A DNA stretch of 27,918 bases from CAYGWP01 sp964353455. GTDB taxonomy: Bacteria; Planctomycetota; Phycisphaerae; FEN-1346. Of this stretch, positions 1 to 7,733 are shown in pieces. Location of the stretch: NCBI GenBank assembly GCA_964353455.1, contig CAYGWP010000568.1:1-27918 (forward strand), given 5' to 3'. Every line of letters begins with the position of its first letter. The first letter of the stretch is position 1. Under the pieces are notes generated by a model. The model worked only from the letters and a program-made list of their open reading frames with translations. It had not been told where the DNA came from and ran no database searches. The translations under genes were made by a program, and so were the position numbers.

Positions 1-5
1 CCGTA

Positions 6-440
6 TTATGGGCTATGAACATCTTTGGATACTAAAGTCGTACCTGGACGGCGCGCAAGAAGACGTTGCGTCCAAGCGAAAGGTCGGTTAACATGAACCC
101 GAGCCGCCACCAAACCTTCAACTGCCGGCGGGACATCCTCCCGCTGGAGTGCCGCAACCAGGGACTTGCCGCCGTCCTGCTGCGCTTGGGCGCTCCGGCG
201 AAACGCTGCCGCACATTGCAGAAAGAAAAGCCAGAAGACGCACCCGCCCAACCCTGCAAGCAATTGAGTGAGCCTTTGCAACCATTCCTGCCGCTCTCCA
301 AGGACGGAGAGCATGACAGCGCCGGAGCCAAGCAGCCCCATAAATGCGACAACCCGCATCCAGACGGCAAGATTCCCGACGACCCGCTTCTGCTTTTCGT
401 TATTTCCCTGAGAACTTTCGGCAGGGGGTATGGCGGACAT
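6..440 (-). CDS. Small two-helix membrane protein, unknown function
   Basis: The 144-residue product has a polar N-terminus, two hydrophobic segments (about residues 26-48 and 57-80) joined by a short charged loop, and a basic hydrophilic C-terminal half. This is the layout of a small inner-membrane protein with two membrane spans. The ATG is preceded by an AGGAG-type ribosome site (GAGGAG, then an A-rich spacer). The gene lies 82 bases downstream of the M48 metallopeptidase on the same strand, so co-transcription is likely, although a short G/C hairpin (about 470-483) lies between them. I do not recognise the family. A role alongside the peptidase would be inference from position only. Overlapping frames on both strands look like shadows because they lack a comparable start signal. 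Confidence 0.6.
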   Translation of the reverse strand: MSAIPPAESSQGNNEKQKRVVGNLAVWMRVVAFMGLLGSGAVMLSVLGERQEWLQRLTQLLAGLGGCVFWLFFLQCAAAFRRSAQAQQDGGKSLVAALQREDVPPAVEGLVAARVHVNRPFAWTQRLLARRPGTTLVSKDVHSP

Positions 441-522
441 AGTTTTTTCTCCTCAGGGCCTGGGGGGAGAGGGGTTTTCCCCTTTAATCCCCGCTATCTG
501 TGCGTGGACAACGTGGCTCAAT

Positions 523-3087
523 TCAGGGGCCGCTCTCATTCATGGCCGCCCATCGCTCCGCGACCCGCTCTTGCAGAGTTAGGATACCGCCGAGGCTCTT
601 GAAATGAATGCGCTGGCCCTTGTCGAGCACCTCCCCCAGTTGCTCCAGGAACCGCCTGATCCATTCACCGTCGAGACTCTTGGAGGCGCCGCTCAGCCGG
701 GGAATCAGGGGCCTGCTCAGCAGGAACGGCCCCAGGGGCTCGCCCGGCGTTACGTTCTTCAGCGGCGGCAGGCGGAGCTGGGCGGCCGCCTCGAGCATCT
801 GGCTCAGCGCGTCGTGGGCCTGCCCGAGGACTTCGAGGGCGACGTGAAACTCTTCCTGAGTCAATTCCCGCTTGCCGGCCAGATGGCTCAGGGTTGCCTG
901 CACCTGCTGGTTGTGGGCGGATAACTTGCCGTGGATTTCCTGCACGGCCAGGTGAAAGCGGTAGCGCTCTTCCATTTCCCGCCGGGCCTCTTCACCGACC
1001 TGGCGGGCCATTTCGTAATGGACCAGGAAGGTCTGGCGGTCCAGGCCGGCCATCCAGTCGAAATCCTGGTCGAGTTCCTTCTTGACCTGATCGAGCAATC
1101 GCCCGGCGTCGGCGGCCCGGTAGCGGACGCCCCGGAACTGGAAGTCCTTGCCCTTCAGTTCGACGGCGCCGTGCGCCAGCGGGGCCACGCGCCCGTAGTC
1201 CTCCTGGCGGGCCCGGTGTGCTTCCATCCGGGCCTTCAACTCGTCGCCGTAGAGCCGGGCGTGGGCCTCGGCCAGCCGGTCCGCGCCGGCGAACTCGGCC
1301 GGGGCGGACCGGACGAGTTCGTCCAGGTCGCCCAGCGTGAGGTAGCGGTGGTCGTAGAGCCCGTGATAGCGGGGGTGGTAGGTGGTCTCCGCGTGCTCCT
1401 CGTCGATGAAGGCCTGGACGACATCGGGGGCCTCCAACTTCACCTCTTGCACCTGCCGGGCCACCTGGTAGAGCCGCAGCGTGACCTTCGCCCGCACCTC
1501 CGGCGCGTCCTGGAAAAGGATCCAAGGCGATCGCTCGTCGATGGGGCTGCGGATGTAATGCCTCTTGGCGTTCACCTCACGGTCGTGGTTGGACGGGTGC
1601 GTCGCCCACATCTTGGGCGCGCTGGTGTCTTCGGGCTTAAAGACCTGCACCACTTCCCGGGGGTCTTCGGGCAGGACCGGAGGTTCGCCCAGGCGCGGGT
1701 CCTTGCGCAGGACGCGCAAGTACTCGGTCGCCCGGGTCTGGTGGTAGAACAGATCGCGGCTGTAGAGTTGATGGTCAGCGGCGGCGGCGAGGTCGTTCCA
1801 CGCCTGGGCCAGGGCCTCGGTGGCGAAGTCGAGGCGGGCGAGGCCGTGGATCAAGGCGTCGCTGCCTGTCACGCTGACCGCCACCAAGTCGGCGTTGAAC
1901 TCCATCTGCCGCGACAGAGAGGAGTTGGCGAAGTTGATCACCCGGAACAGGCCCTGCAGGGTCTTGCGCAGCCCCCACAGCACTCCGGTGAAAGCCCAGA
2001 CGAAGACGGCGATGCGAATATCCACGCGGCGCAGCGCCGCCACCACGCGGTCGAGCCAGTCGCGGCCGAACACGATGTCGGCGATGATACGGTTGGACAT
2101 GTACACGTAGTTGCCCAGTTTCATGCTGCCCTGCGAGAAGTGTCCGAACTCGTGCGCCAGCACCGCCTTGAACTCGCTCAGGTTGATCTGGTTAACCAGA
2201 CCCAGGCCGATGACCAAGTTCTTGTGCGTGGGCAGGAACAGGCTCAGCAACGACTCGTGGTAGAAGACTGCGGCGTTGACCTCCGGCGTGATGTAAACCC
2301 GGTGCGGCGGCCGCGCCCGGGTGTCCTGGCTGATCTGGCGGATGAACGCGAACAGGACGGGCTGGTCCTTCTCGGTGACCTCCAGCCGCTGCCCGCGGTC
2401 TGCACGCCGCCACTTGAAGAAGCCCTTCACCAGGAACAGGCAGAGCAAGCCGGAGCCGATGCCGAAGATCACCGACCCGCCGCCAGAATCGCTCTTCCGC
2501 GGGGTGCGGCGGCTGTAGTATCGCTCGGCGTCGGCGGAGAACTGGCGGGCAACCTGCTCGGACTCCAGCGCTTTCTGCTGCGATTGCTCGGCCGACCCAG
2601 GGTCGTTGTGGCGGACGGCGCGGCCGATCAATTCCCAGCCTTCCTCCTGCATCTGGAAGGACTTGTTGCATTGCTCGATGAGCCGCTGCTCCTCGTGCGG
2701 CAGCCCCCGGACTTGGGCCAGGCGCTGGCGTTGGGCCCGCCACGGCGGCAACACGTCGCGCTCCAGAACTTGGAGGAACCTGCCGTCGTCGATCTTGCCC
2801 TGTTGCCGCTGCTGCGCGGCATCGTTGTAAGCCCTGGTCAGTCGTTCGCCCGTCCGGAGAGCATCGCGCAGCAGGTTCCGGCCGGTGGGGCTGTCCGGCG
2901 CCAGCGAGGCGAAGGACCAGTAGCAGAGGTACGCCGACCCGGCGACGAGGCCGAGGTACAGGAAGGCGAACAGGAACAGGCTCGTCAGGACGACGATTAC
3001 GCGCACCCGGTAACTTGTCGTGGGGGTCGTGAGGTCTGGCGGTACGTTCGGAGGGGCCGGAGGATAAGGGGCAGCACCGTCAGCCAT
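523..3087 (-). CDS. M48-type membrane zinc metallopeptidase
   Basis: The product is a large (854-residue) membrane-anchored zinc endopeptidase. Residues 312-316 read HEFGH, the HExxH zinc and catalytic motif, and E396 in EFNAD (E396, D400) supplies the third ligand, as in family M48 (HtpX/Ste24-like). Hydrophobic segments lie near residues 30-58, 206-226 and 354-370, the middle one just before the catalytic domain. Between the first two is a charged, glutamine-rich, probably helical extracytoplasmic stretch. The C-terminal half (about 470-854) is helical and charged with no motif I recognise; it makes the protein about twice the length of HtpX. The ATG at 3087 was chosen because AGGAGG lies 7 bases upstream; the frame stays open to 3153 without such a site. 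Substrate is unknown; membrane protein quality control would be the family-level guess. Confidence 0.85.
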   Translation of the reverse strand: MADGAAPYPPAPPNVPPDLTTPTTSYRVRVIVVLTSLFLFAFLYLGLVAGSAYLCYWSFASLAPDSPTGRNLLRDALRTGERLTRAYNDAAQQRQQGKIDDGRFLQVLERDVLPPWRAQRQRLAQVRGLPHEEQRLIEQCNKSFQMQEEGWELIGRAVRHNDPGSAEQSQQKALESEQVARQFSADAERYYSRRTPRKSDSGGGSVIFGIGSGLLCLFLVKGFFKWRRADRGQRLEVTEKDQPVLFAFIRQISQDTRARPPHRVYITPEVNAAVFYHESLLSLFLPTHKNLVIGLGLVNQINLSEFKAVLAHEFGHFSQGSMKLGNYVYMSNRIIADIVFGRDWLDRVVAALRRVDIRIAVFVWAFTGVLWGLRKTLQGLFRVINFANSSLSRQMEFNADLVAVSVTGSDALIHGLARLDFATEALAQAWNDLAAAADHQLYSRDLFYHQTRATEYLRVLRKDPRLGEPPVLPEDPREVVQVFKPEDTSAPKMWATHPSNHDREVNAKRHYIRSPIDERSPWILFQDAPEVRAKVTLRLYQVARQVQEVKLEAPDVVQAFIDEEHAETTYHPRYHGLYDHRYLTLGDLDELVRSAPAEFAGADRLAEAHARLYGDELKARMEAHRARQEDYGRVAPLAHGAVELKGKDFQFRGVRYRAADAGRLLDQVKKELDQDFDWMAGLDRQTFLVHYEMARQVGEEARREMEERYRFHLAVQEIHGKLSAHNQQVQATLSHLAGKRELTQEEFHVALEVLGQAHDALSQMLEAAAQLRLPPLKNVTPGEPLGPFLLSRPLIPRLSGASKSLDGEWIRRFLEQLGEVLDKGQRIHFKSLGGILTLQERVAERWAAMNESGP

Positions 3088-3325
3088 CGGGAAGCCTCCT
3101 GGGACACCCGTCTTTGCCCGGCGAGGACGCGCAAGGAGCAGTACGAGTGCCAAGGTACTGTTAGCGACTCAACATCTGGCCCATGAGACCTCTACTGATA
3201 GGAAACTTGATTTGGCAGCGGGGCCGCGGCCGGGGCCCGGGGGGAGAGGGGAGGTGACCATAGTCGTTCTCCTGGATGTCTGGTGTTGCTGGAAACAATA
3301 TACCCTCGATCTCGGTGGTGTCAAT

Positions 3326-3351
3326 CGCGGCGGGTCAGGAGACCCGCCGCG
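3326..3351. repeat. REP-like palindrome, GCGGCGGGTC type
   Basis: An 11-bp perfect stem (CGCGGCGGGTC paired with GACCCGCCGCG) with an AGGA loop sits in the 292-base gap between the M14 peptidase (minus, ends 3380) and the M48 peptidase start (3087). The same core recurs at 7958-7985 and 10413-10440, and as a half copy near 27783. The rest of the gap shows only G/C-rich sequence. It could also act as a transcription terminator for the M14 gene, but there is no T-run. Confidence 0.7.
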
Positions 3352-3379
3352 CAAACACGCAATATTAAACCGCTCTATA

Positions 3380-4633
3380 TCACTTTTCCCACGCAAACGA
3401 CCCCAGCGCCTCGGCCAGGTCGATGCCGAGGCGATCTTCATGCGCCTGGGCGACTCGAACCCATTGGCGGCTGGCGCGATCCCAGACGATGTGCCGCGAG
3501 AATTCGGCCGTCTGTGCCGGAACGCCGAATTCGGCGACAACCCATGATGCGAAGGTGCGGCCCTGGGTGACATGGTGGCGCCAGATTTTCTCGGTGGTCC
3601 AGTCGCAGCGTGCGAAGGCGTGCCGTGCGAATCGCTCCTGGCGGTCAATGATGGCGTCGGGCGCAGCGCCCTTGATGGAGGCGGTCAGGCAGGCCCCCGA
3701 TGAATCGCGGCTGCTCCATCCCATGTGCAGGTCAAGGGCGTGCAGCAATCGCTCGCCGCCGGCGATGGTCCGGCGCAGATAGTCCCGGACGCCCGTGGTT
3801 TCCGGCATGGTGAACGCCTCCCAATCGCGGTTCATGTTGCCGGCGGGGCCTTTGCCGTAGAGGCTGCCGACGTTCATGGCCGGCACGATGTGGAAGACAT
3901 AGCGCTCGCGCAGCGGCTTTCCGGCGTCTGAGAGAAGGTGGCGAATCATCGAGCCCGAGATGCGCGCGCCGGCCCATTCCGTGGCATGCTGGTAGCCCTG
4001 CACGTAAAACGTGCCTTCGCCTTGTCCGGCCGGGCCTATGCGGACGGCGCACACCGCCTGGTCGTTCTGCGTCCGGGCGATCTCCGTCACCTTGGCAAGC
4101 GGCGATGCGCGACACTCGGCCAGCAACTGCTCATGGTTCCGCGCAAACCACGGCATGCCGACGGCGATGTAGAGGGGCGCCGTCCCGTCGCCGGCATCAA
4201 CGGTGAATCGCGCTGACTGTCCGTCCAGCCGCACATCCGCCACGCTTTCCCAGTGCAAGAGATCGGCGCTGACGTTGATGGCGCGGTCGAGGACGGTGGC
4301 GAAATTCTTGTTCCCCCCATACTCGGCCTTGGCCTTGATGTCCGGATCGTCGTCCGGCCAGTGCAGTTCGATGGCCTGCCGGCCTCTTGCCCCCGTGAGG
4401 CGCGCGGTGAACCAATACCACAGGTTGCCGCTTGCTTTGGCGGGCGTGTTGGGGCGGCAGACGAGTGCGCCGTCCTTCAGCCCCTCAGCCACACAGCACC
4501 CGCCGGAGAAGTCGCCATCCAGAACAGGGCCGGTCTCGGCGGCGATCAGCGGCGCTAGTCGCGTGGTCCACAAGGCCGCGGCAGGCGCAGCAACGGACAG
4601 CCTGACGAATGATCGACGCGTAATCGCGGTCAA
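3380..4633 (-). CDS. Tat-exported M14-family zinc carboxypeptidase
   Basis: The 417-residue product is an M14 metallocarboxypeptidase-like enzyme. H216 and E219 (QHATEW) and H303 (DLHMG) are the zinc ligands. R269 in NMNRDW matches the substrate-binding Asn-Arg pair, and E377 in TAEFS is the expected general base. Residues about 35-175 form a beta-rich N-domain like that preceding the catalytic domain in cytosolic-carboxypeptidase-type M14 proteins. The N-terminus (TRRSFVRLS followed by an Ala-rich hydrophobic stretch and AAE) is a twin-arginine signal peptide, so the enzyme should be exported folded. The start is TTG at 4633: AGGAG lies 7 bases upstream and there is no competing ATG nearby. 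The substrate may be peptide C-termini, muropeptides or side-chain amides; this cannot be decided here. Confidence 0.82.
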   Translation of the reverse strand: MTAITRRSFVRLSVAAPAAALWTTRLAPLIAAETGPVLDGDFSGGCCVAEGLKDGALVCRPNTPAKASGNLWYWFTARLTGARGRQAIELHWPDDDPDIKAKAEYGGNKNFATVLDRAINVSADLLHWESVADVRLDGQSARFTVDAGDGTAPLYIAVGMPWFARNHEQLLAECRASPLAKVTEIARTQNDQAVCAVRIGPAGQGEGTFYVQGYQHATEWAGARISGSMIRHLLSDAGKPLRERYVFHIVPAMNVGSLYGKGPAGNMNRDWEAFTMPETTGVRDYLRRTIAGGERLLHALDLHMGWSSRDSSGACLTASIKGAAPDAIIDRQERFARHAFARCDWTTEKIWRHHVTQGRTFASWVVAEFGVPAQTAEFSRHIVWDRASRQWVRVAQAHEDRLGIDLAEALGSFAWEK

Positions 4634-4685
4634 GGGATTCTCCTGATGCTAGGATCGTTGTCCGATCTTAACTTCTCGTTGCCGC

Positions 4686-5747
4686 CTATCGCGTGGCCTT
4701 CGGATCGACCACAAGCACGGCCGAGCCGATGAAACGGCCCGCCCTCAGGTCCGCGATGGCCTCGTTCGCCTGTTCCAGTGGATACGGATGGACGATCGTG
4801 TGAACGGGCACCTTCGGGGCCAGGGCGAGGAACTCCTCGCCGTCGGCGCGCGTCAGGTTCGCCACCGAACGCAGCACCCGCTCCTCCCACAGGATGGAAT
4901 AGGGGAACGCGGGGATATCACTCATGTGAATGCCTGCACAAACCACCGTGCCGCCCTTGGCGACGGCCCGGAGGGCCACGGGCACGAGGTCGCCGACGGG
5001 GGCGAAGATGATGGCGGCATCGAGCGGTTCCGGCGGCCTCTCGTCGGACCCGCCCGCCCACTCAGCGCCCATTTCCAGCGCGAACGCCTGGCCGGCCTTG
5101 TCGCCCGGACGCGAGAAGGCGAAGACCTTGCGGCCGTGGTGCCGCGCCACCTGGATGAGGATGTGGGCCGCAGCGCCGAAACCGTAGAACCCCAGCCGCC
5201 GCCCGTCCCCCGCCTCCGCCGGGGCTTCCGACTCCGCCAAGGCTTCGCCGGACGAGCCGGCGGGCAAGCCCGCCAGCCGGAGCGACCGGTATCCGATGAG
5301 GCCGGCGCACAGGAGGGGCGCGGCCTGGAGGTCCGGGTATCCTTCCGGAATCGCGAAGCAGAACCGCTCGTCGGCGGCGCAGAATTCGGCGAACCCGCCG
5401 TCGATCTGGTATCCGGTGTAGCGGGCGTTGTCGCAGAGGTTCTCGCGGCCGCTCAGGCAGAACTCGCACCGGCCGCAGGTCCAGCCCAGCCACGGGACGC
5501 CTACCCGCCGGCCGATGGCGAACCTCTTCGCCCCCGGCCCGAGCGCCGCCACCGGCCCGACGATCTGGTGTCCGGGCACCAGCGGCAACTTCGGCGCCGC
5601 CAGTTCCCCATCGACCACGTGCAGGTCCGTCCGGCAGATTCCGCAGGCCGAGACGCGGATGAGCACCTGCCCTGCGCCGGGCACGGGGTCGGGCAGGGCG
5701 GCCAGCCGCAGCAGCGTCCGCGCCGCATCAAGGACCATTGCTCGCAT
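4686..5747 (-). CDS. Zinc-dependent alcohol dehydrogenase (AdhA-like)
   Basis: This 353-residue protein is a medium-chain zinc alcohol dehydrogenase. An N-terminal GroES-like domain carries the catalytic-zinc Cys region (ACGICRTDLH), GHQIVG, and a structural-zinc lobe with four cysteines (CGRCEFC then C seven residues on). A Rossmann domain follows, with the nucleotide loop FYGFGAAAH near residue 190. It should oxidise primary alcohols or reduce aldehydes with NAD(P). The ATG at 5747 aligns with the family N-terminus (MRAMVLD); a GTG one codon upstream is an alternative, and the open frame further upstream overlaps the ParE gene region and is not credible. Residues about 164-183 (Gly/Ser/Glu/Ala/Pro-rich) are an insertion just before the Rossmann strand, where close relatives usually run straight on. 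The inserted DNA looks like a dispersed repeat. Confidence 0.88.
   Translation of the reverse strand: MRAMVLDAARTLLRLAALPDPVPGAGQVLIRVSACGICRTDLHVVDGELAAPKLPLVPGHQIVGPVAALGPGAKRFAIGRRVGVPWLGWTCGRCEFCLSGRENLCDNARYTGYQIDGGFAEFCAADERFCFAIPEGYPDLQAAPLLCAGLIGYRSLRLAGLPAGSSGEALAESEAPAEAGDGRRLGFYGFGAAAHILIQVARHHGRKVFAFSRPGDKAGQAFALEMGAEWAGGSDERPPEPLDAAIIFAPVGDLVPVALRAVAKGGTVVCAGIHMSDIPAFPYSILWEERVLRSVANLTRADGEEFLALAPKVPVHTIVHPYPLEQANEAIADLRAGRFIGSAVLVVDPKATR
5214..5280. repeat. Repeat-derived in-frame insertion in the alcohol dehydrogenase gene
   Basis: Two 15-mers of the form CTCCGCC(GG/AA)GGCTTC lie at 5214-5228 and 5232-5246, followed by a GCCGGCGGGC...GCCCGCCAGC palindrome to 5280. They encode residues about 157-180 of the dehydrogenase, which lie outside the conserved fold. 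Length is a multiple of three with no stop created, so the host frame survives. Confidence 0.5.
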
Positions 5748-5787
5748 CACATGCCCCCGATGTGCCGACTTTCCTTCAGATGGCTCG

Positions 5788-6075
5788 CTACTCAGGCGAC
5801 CAGTCGCGCGCGCCGTGGACGACCGCGGTAATCCAGACCTGATCATGCTCAAGTCGGTACATGATGCGGAAAGCGCCGTAGATGATTTCGCGGCAGGAAT
5901 CGCTTGTGATCTCAGGGATGATTCGGCCTGACTTTGGGAAGTCTGCCAGGCGGTCGGTTGCCTCAAGTACTCTCGTCACGAATAGTGCCGCTTGCTCTGG
6001 AGAATCACGGGCGATGTAGTCGGCAATGGACTCAACGTCTTTCAGGGCCGACGGCGCCCAGATCACTTGACCCAT
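5788..6075 (-). CDS. ParE/RelE-superfamily toxin
   Basis: This 95-residue basic protein has the ParE/RelE toxin fold signature: an N-terminal strand and helix pair (IWAPSALKDVESIADYIA), a helix containing the DFPKSGR turn, then central strands (REIIYGAFRIMYR) and a C-terminal VVHGARDW. ParE members poison gyrase and RelE members cleave mRNA; the sequence alone does not tell which. The start codon overlaps the 3' end of the upstream antitoxin by 13 bases, so translation is probably coupled. It is the second gene of a minus-strand type II toxin-antitoxin operon. Confidence 0.85.
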   Translation of the reverse strand: MGQVIWAPSALKDVESIADYIARDSPEQAALFVTRVLEATDRLADFPKSGRIIPEITSDSCREIIYGAFRIMYRLEHDQVWITAVVHGARDWSPE

Positions 6076-6245
6076 TTCTGGAGTCTCTTCCTGGCGGCCT
6101 TATGGGGGATGCCATGGCCTTTGCGGATCTCGCGCTCGCCGTGCTCAAACTTGGCGTTGATGTACAGAGCATGGATAATGTCGTCCATGCTGGACTCATC
6201 AGGCAGGGCATCGATCACGCCTTTGGCGACATGCTTGGCAACCAT
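6063..6245 (-). CDS. Antitoxin of the ParE-type module
   Basis: The 60-residue product has a short helical pattern: a conserved-looking DALPDESSMDDIIHALY segment, then a charged helix and GHGIPHKAARKRLQKW. This matches the small antitoxins commonly paired with ParE/RelE toxins, in which the IPH...KRLxKW end is typical. GGAGGTG sits just upstream of the ATG. A TATAAT -10 element on the minus strand (6272-6277) lies about 27 bases before the start codon. The gene overlaps the downstream toxin by 13 bases. It is expected to bind and neutralise the toxin and perhaps repress its own promoter; no DNA-binding motif is obvious. Confidence 0.75.
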   Translation of the reverse strand: MVAKHVAKGVIDALPDESSMDDIIHALYINAKFEHGEREIRKGHGIPHKAARKRLQKWVK

Positions 6246-6271
6246 CGAGCACCTCCTTCTTCCTGACCCTC

Positions 6272-6277
6272 ATTATA
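6272..6277 (-). promoter_or_regulatory. -10 element for the ParE-type module
   Basis: On the minus strand the sequence reads a perfect TATAAT, 27 bases before the antitoxin ATG. The -35 region (about 6294-6300) matches the consensus poorly, so regulation or an extended contact may compensate. Confidence 0.5.
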
Positions 6278-6353
6278 CATTCCGGCCGTAGCATTTCCAG
6301 ACGGCACAGAGAACAACTCTCTCGCCGGCTACTTATTTCGCCGGCCAAAGTTC

Positions 6354-6382
6354 TTGACCTTGCCGCAAAATAGCGCATACTT
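6354..6382 (+). promoter_or_regulatory. Promoter of the Phd/RelE module
   Basis: TTGACC (6354-6359) and CATACT (6376-6381) are spaced 16 bases apart, upstream of the antitoxin ATG at 6423. The -10 overlaps the first half of the TGTACA operator, so bound antitoxin would block RNA polymerase. Confidence 0.5.
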
Positions 6383-6407
6383 GTACAGACAGGACGGAAT
6401 GTACAAG
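6380..6407 (+). promoter_or_regulatory. Phd/YefM-type operator (paired TGTACA)
   Basis: CTTGTACA (6380-6387) and TGTACAAG (6400-6407) form a perfect 8-bp inverted repeat with a 12-base spacer. Each arm contains TGTACA, the core recognised by YefM-type antitoxins in the E. coli yefM-yoeB operator; the two cores are 18 bases apart centre to centre. The site overlaps the likely -10 and lies 16 bases before the antitoxin ATG, the expected place for autorepression. Confidence 0.7.
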
Positions 6408-6422
6408 AAGGAGGCAAGCGCC

Positions 6423-6674
6423 ATGGCCGAAATCGCTGTCGCCGATGCCCGCAGGAATTTCTCGGATGCCGTCAACCGCGTCGCATACGGGAAAGAGCGC
6501 CTGGTCATCAAGCGCCGCGGTAAGGGCATTGCCGCAATCGTCCCGATGGAAGACCTCGATGCCATCGAGGCGATCGAGAACAAGATCGATCTGGCGGAGG
6601 CGAGGAGGATTCTCTCGAACAAGCGAGAGAAGCCAATCCCGTGGGAGAAGGCGAAGAAGCAACTGGGACTGTGA
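6423..6674 (+). CDS. Phd/YefM-family antitoxin
   Basis: The 83-residue product begins with AEIAVADARRNFSDAVNRVA, the Phd/YefM N-terminal DNA-binding fold, continues with RLVIKRRGKGIAAIVPMEDL, and ends in a charged flexible C-terminal region that would wrap the toxin. The ATG at 6423 is chosen over an upstream in-frame ATG (6354) because GGAGG lies 9 bases before it and because the longer version would read through the promoter and operator. It probably represses the operon together with the toxin through the TGTACA sites. Confidence 0.88.
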   Translation: MAEIAVADARRNFSDAVNRVAYGKERLVIKRRGKGIAAIVPMEDLDAIEAIENKIDLAEARRILSNKREKPIPWEKAKKQLGL

Positions 6675-6680
6675 TACATC

Positions 6681-6944
6681 ATGGCCTATAGCATCCACAT
6701 AGAGCCTTCGGCCATGAGGGCCTTGGCGAAAGTGCCGCTGCCCGACCGGCTGAAGATTAAGGCCAGGATCGATTTGCTGGCCGCCGCACCGCGTCCGCCG
6801 GGCGTTGTGAAACTCTCGGGTGCGGAGAACCTGTACCGCATACGTGTGGGCGATTACCGCGTTGTTTATCAGATCCTCGATAAGGTCCTGCGAGTGATCG
6901 TCATCCGCATCGGTCACCGGGGCGAAGTTTACCGCGAGCGGTAA
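6681..6944 (+). CDS. RelE-family toxin
   Basis: This 87-residue protein has the RelE pattern: IEPSAMRALAKVP, then KIKARIDLL, then YRIRVGDYRVVYQI and a terminal strand ending GHRGEVYRER. RelE toxins are ribosome-dependent mRNA endonucleases; the basic residues and C-terminal Tyr (VYRER) fit that role. The ATG is only 6 bases after the antitoxin stop and has little ribosome site of its own, so translational coupling is likely. This module is unrelated in sequence to the minus-strand ParE-type module 177 bases away. Confidence 0.88.
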   Translation: MAYSIHIEPSAMRALAKVPLPDRLKIKARIDLLAAAPRPPGVVKLSGAENLYRIRVGDYRVVYQILDKVLRVIVIRIGHRGEVYRER

Positions 6945-7005
6945 GCGGCAGGGGGAGGGGCCGCCCACTTCGTAGATAGCGGTTCATTTCGGCCTCTGCC
7001 CTCCG

Positions 7006-7011
7006 TATAAT
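7006..7011 (+). promoter_or_regulatory. -10 element for the GDT1-family gene
   Basis: A perfect TATAAT lies 32 bases before the GTG start of the transporter gene. The matching -35 (TTCATT, 6983-6988, 17-base spacer) is weak. The leader would be only about 25 bases, too short for a manganese riboswitch. Confidence 0.45.
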
Positions 7012-7043
7012 CCCGCGTATCAACCGGGCGGTGCGGAGAACCT

Positions 7044-7733
7044 GTGGACGCGTTCCTGACGAGCCTTGCCATCGTCGTCTTGGCCGAGATGGGCGACAAG
7101 ACGCAACTGCTGGCCATGGCGTTTGCCGCGCGGTTCCGCTGGCAGACGGTCCTCCTGGCAGTGTTCGCGGCGACGGCCGCAAACCATCTCCTGGCCGTCC
7201 TCGCGGGGTGCTACCTGGCGACGCTCTGCCAGATGGAGTGCGTCAAGGCCACCGCGGCCGCATCGTTCGTCCTGTTCGGTCTCTGGACCCTGCGCGGCGA
7301 CACGCTCCACGGCGAGGACAAGCGGTTCAACCTCAGCCCGTTCTGGACGGTGGCCATCGCGTTCTTCATCGCCGAGATCGGCGACAAGACCCAACTGTGC
7401 ACGGTGGCGCTGGCGGCCGAGTTTGGCGCGGTCATCCCCGTCTGGGCCGGCACGACGCTCGCCATGATCATCGCCGACGCCATCGGCATTATTGTGGGTG
7501 TGGCGATCCACAAGAAGATACCCGCGCGGCTGGTGAAATGGATTGCGGCGGGCGTGTTCATCCTGTTCGGCCTGTGGGGCTTGTACGAGGTTGCGCCGGC
7601 TGAGATGCTGACTGTCCCCTTGATCGCCGGTGTGCTGGCGCTGATCGTGGGGCTGGGCTTCCTGGTGACCCGCCTTGGCGCCGCCCGAGCGGTCCCCGCC
7701 CATTCGGCCGACGCCCCGGCGGGCGAGGAGTAG
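7044..7733 (+). CDS. GDT1/UPF0016 (TMEM165-type) cation transporter
   Basis: The 229-residue membrane protein carries two copies of the family signature E-x-G-D-K-T: EMGDKTQ from E15 and EIGDKTQ from E111. Each opens a hydrophobic repeat of about three membrane spans, so the protein is the expected two-repeat, six-span antiporter. Characterised relatives move Mn2+ or Ca2+ out of the cytoplasm in exchange for protons; manganese efflux is the usual bacterial role. The acidic and lysine residues of both motifs are intact. The start is GTG at 7044 with GGAG about 7 bases upstream; nothing better is in frame. The C-terminal tail (about 15 residues, Ala/Pro-rich) is outside the fold. It appears monocistronic. 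Confidence 0.9.
   Translation: MDAFLTSLAIVVLAEMGDKTQLLAMAFAARFRWQTVLLAVFAATAANHLLAVLAGCYLATLCQMECVKATAAASFVLFGLWTLRGDTLHGEDKRFNLSPFWTVAIAFFIAEIGDKTQLCTVALAAEFGAVIPVWAGTTLAMIIADAIGIIVGVAIHKKIPARLVKWIAAGVFILFGLWGLYEVAPAEMLTVPLIAGVLALIVGLGFLVTRLGAARAVPAHSADAPAGEE

Noticed and set aside
931..3186. A 751-codon open frame on the plus strand opposite the M48 gene
   Set aside because: No start signal or domain, whereas the minus strand has HEFGH, the third ligand and a strong ribosome site.
6945..7043. Manganese (yybP-ykoY) riboswitch before the GDT1-family gene
   Set aside because: The leader after the TATAAT is only about 25 bases, and no conserved riboswitch core is visible.
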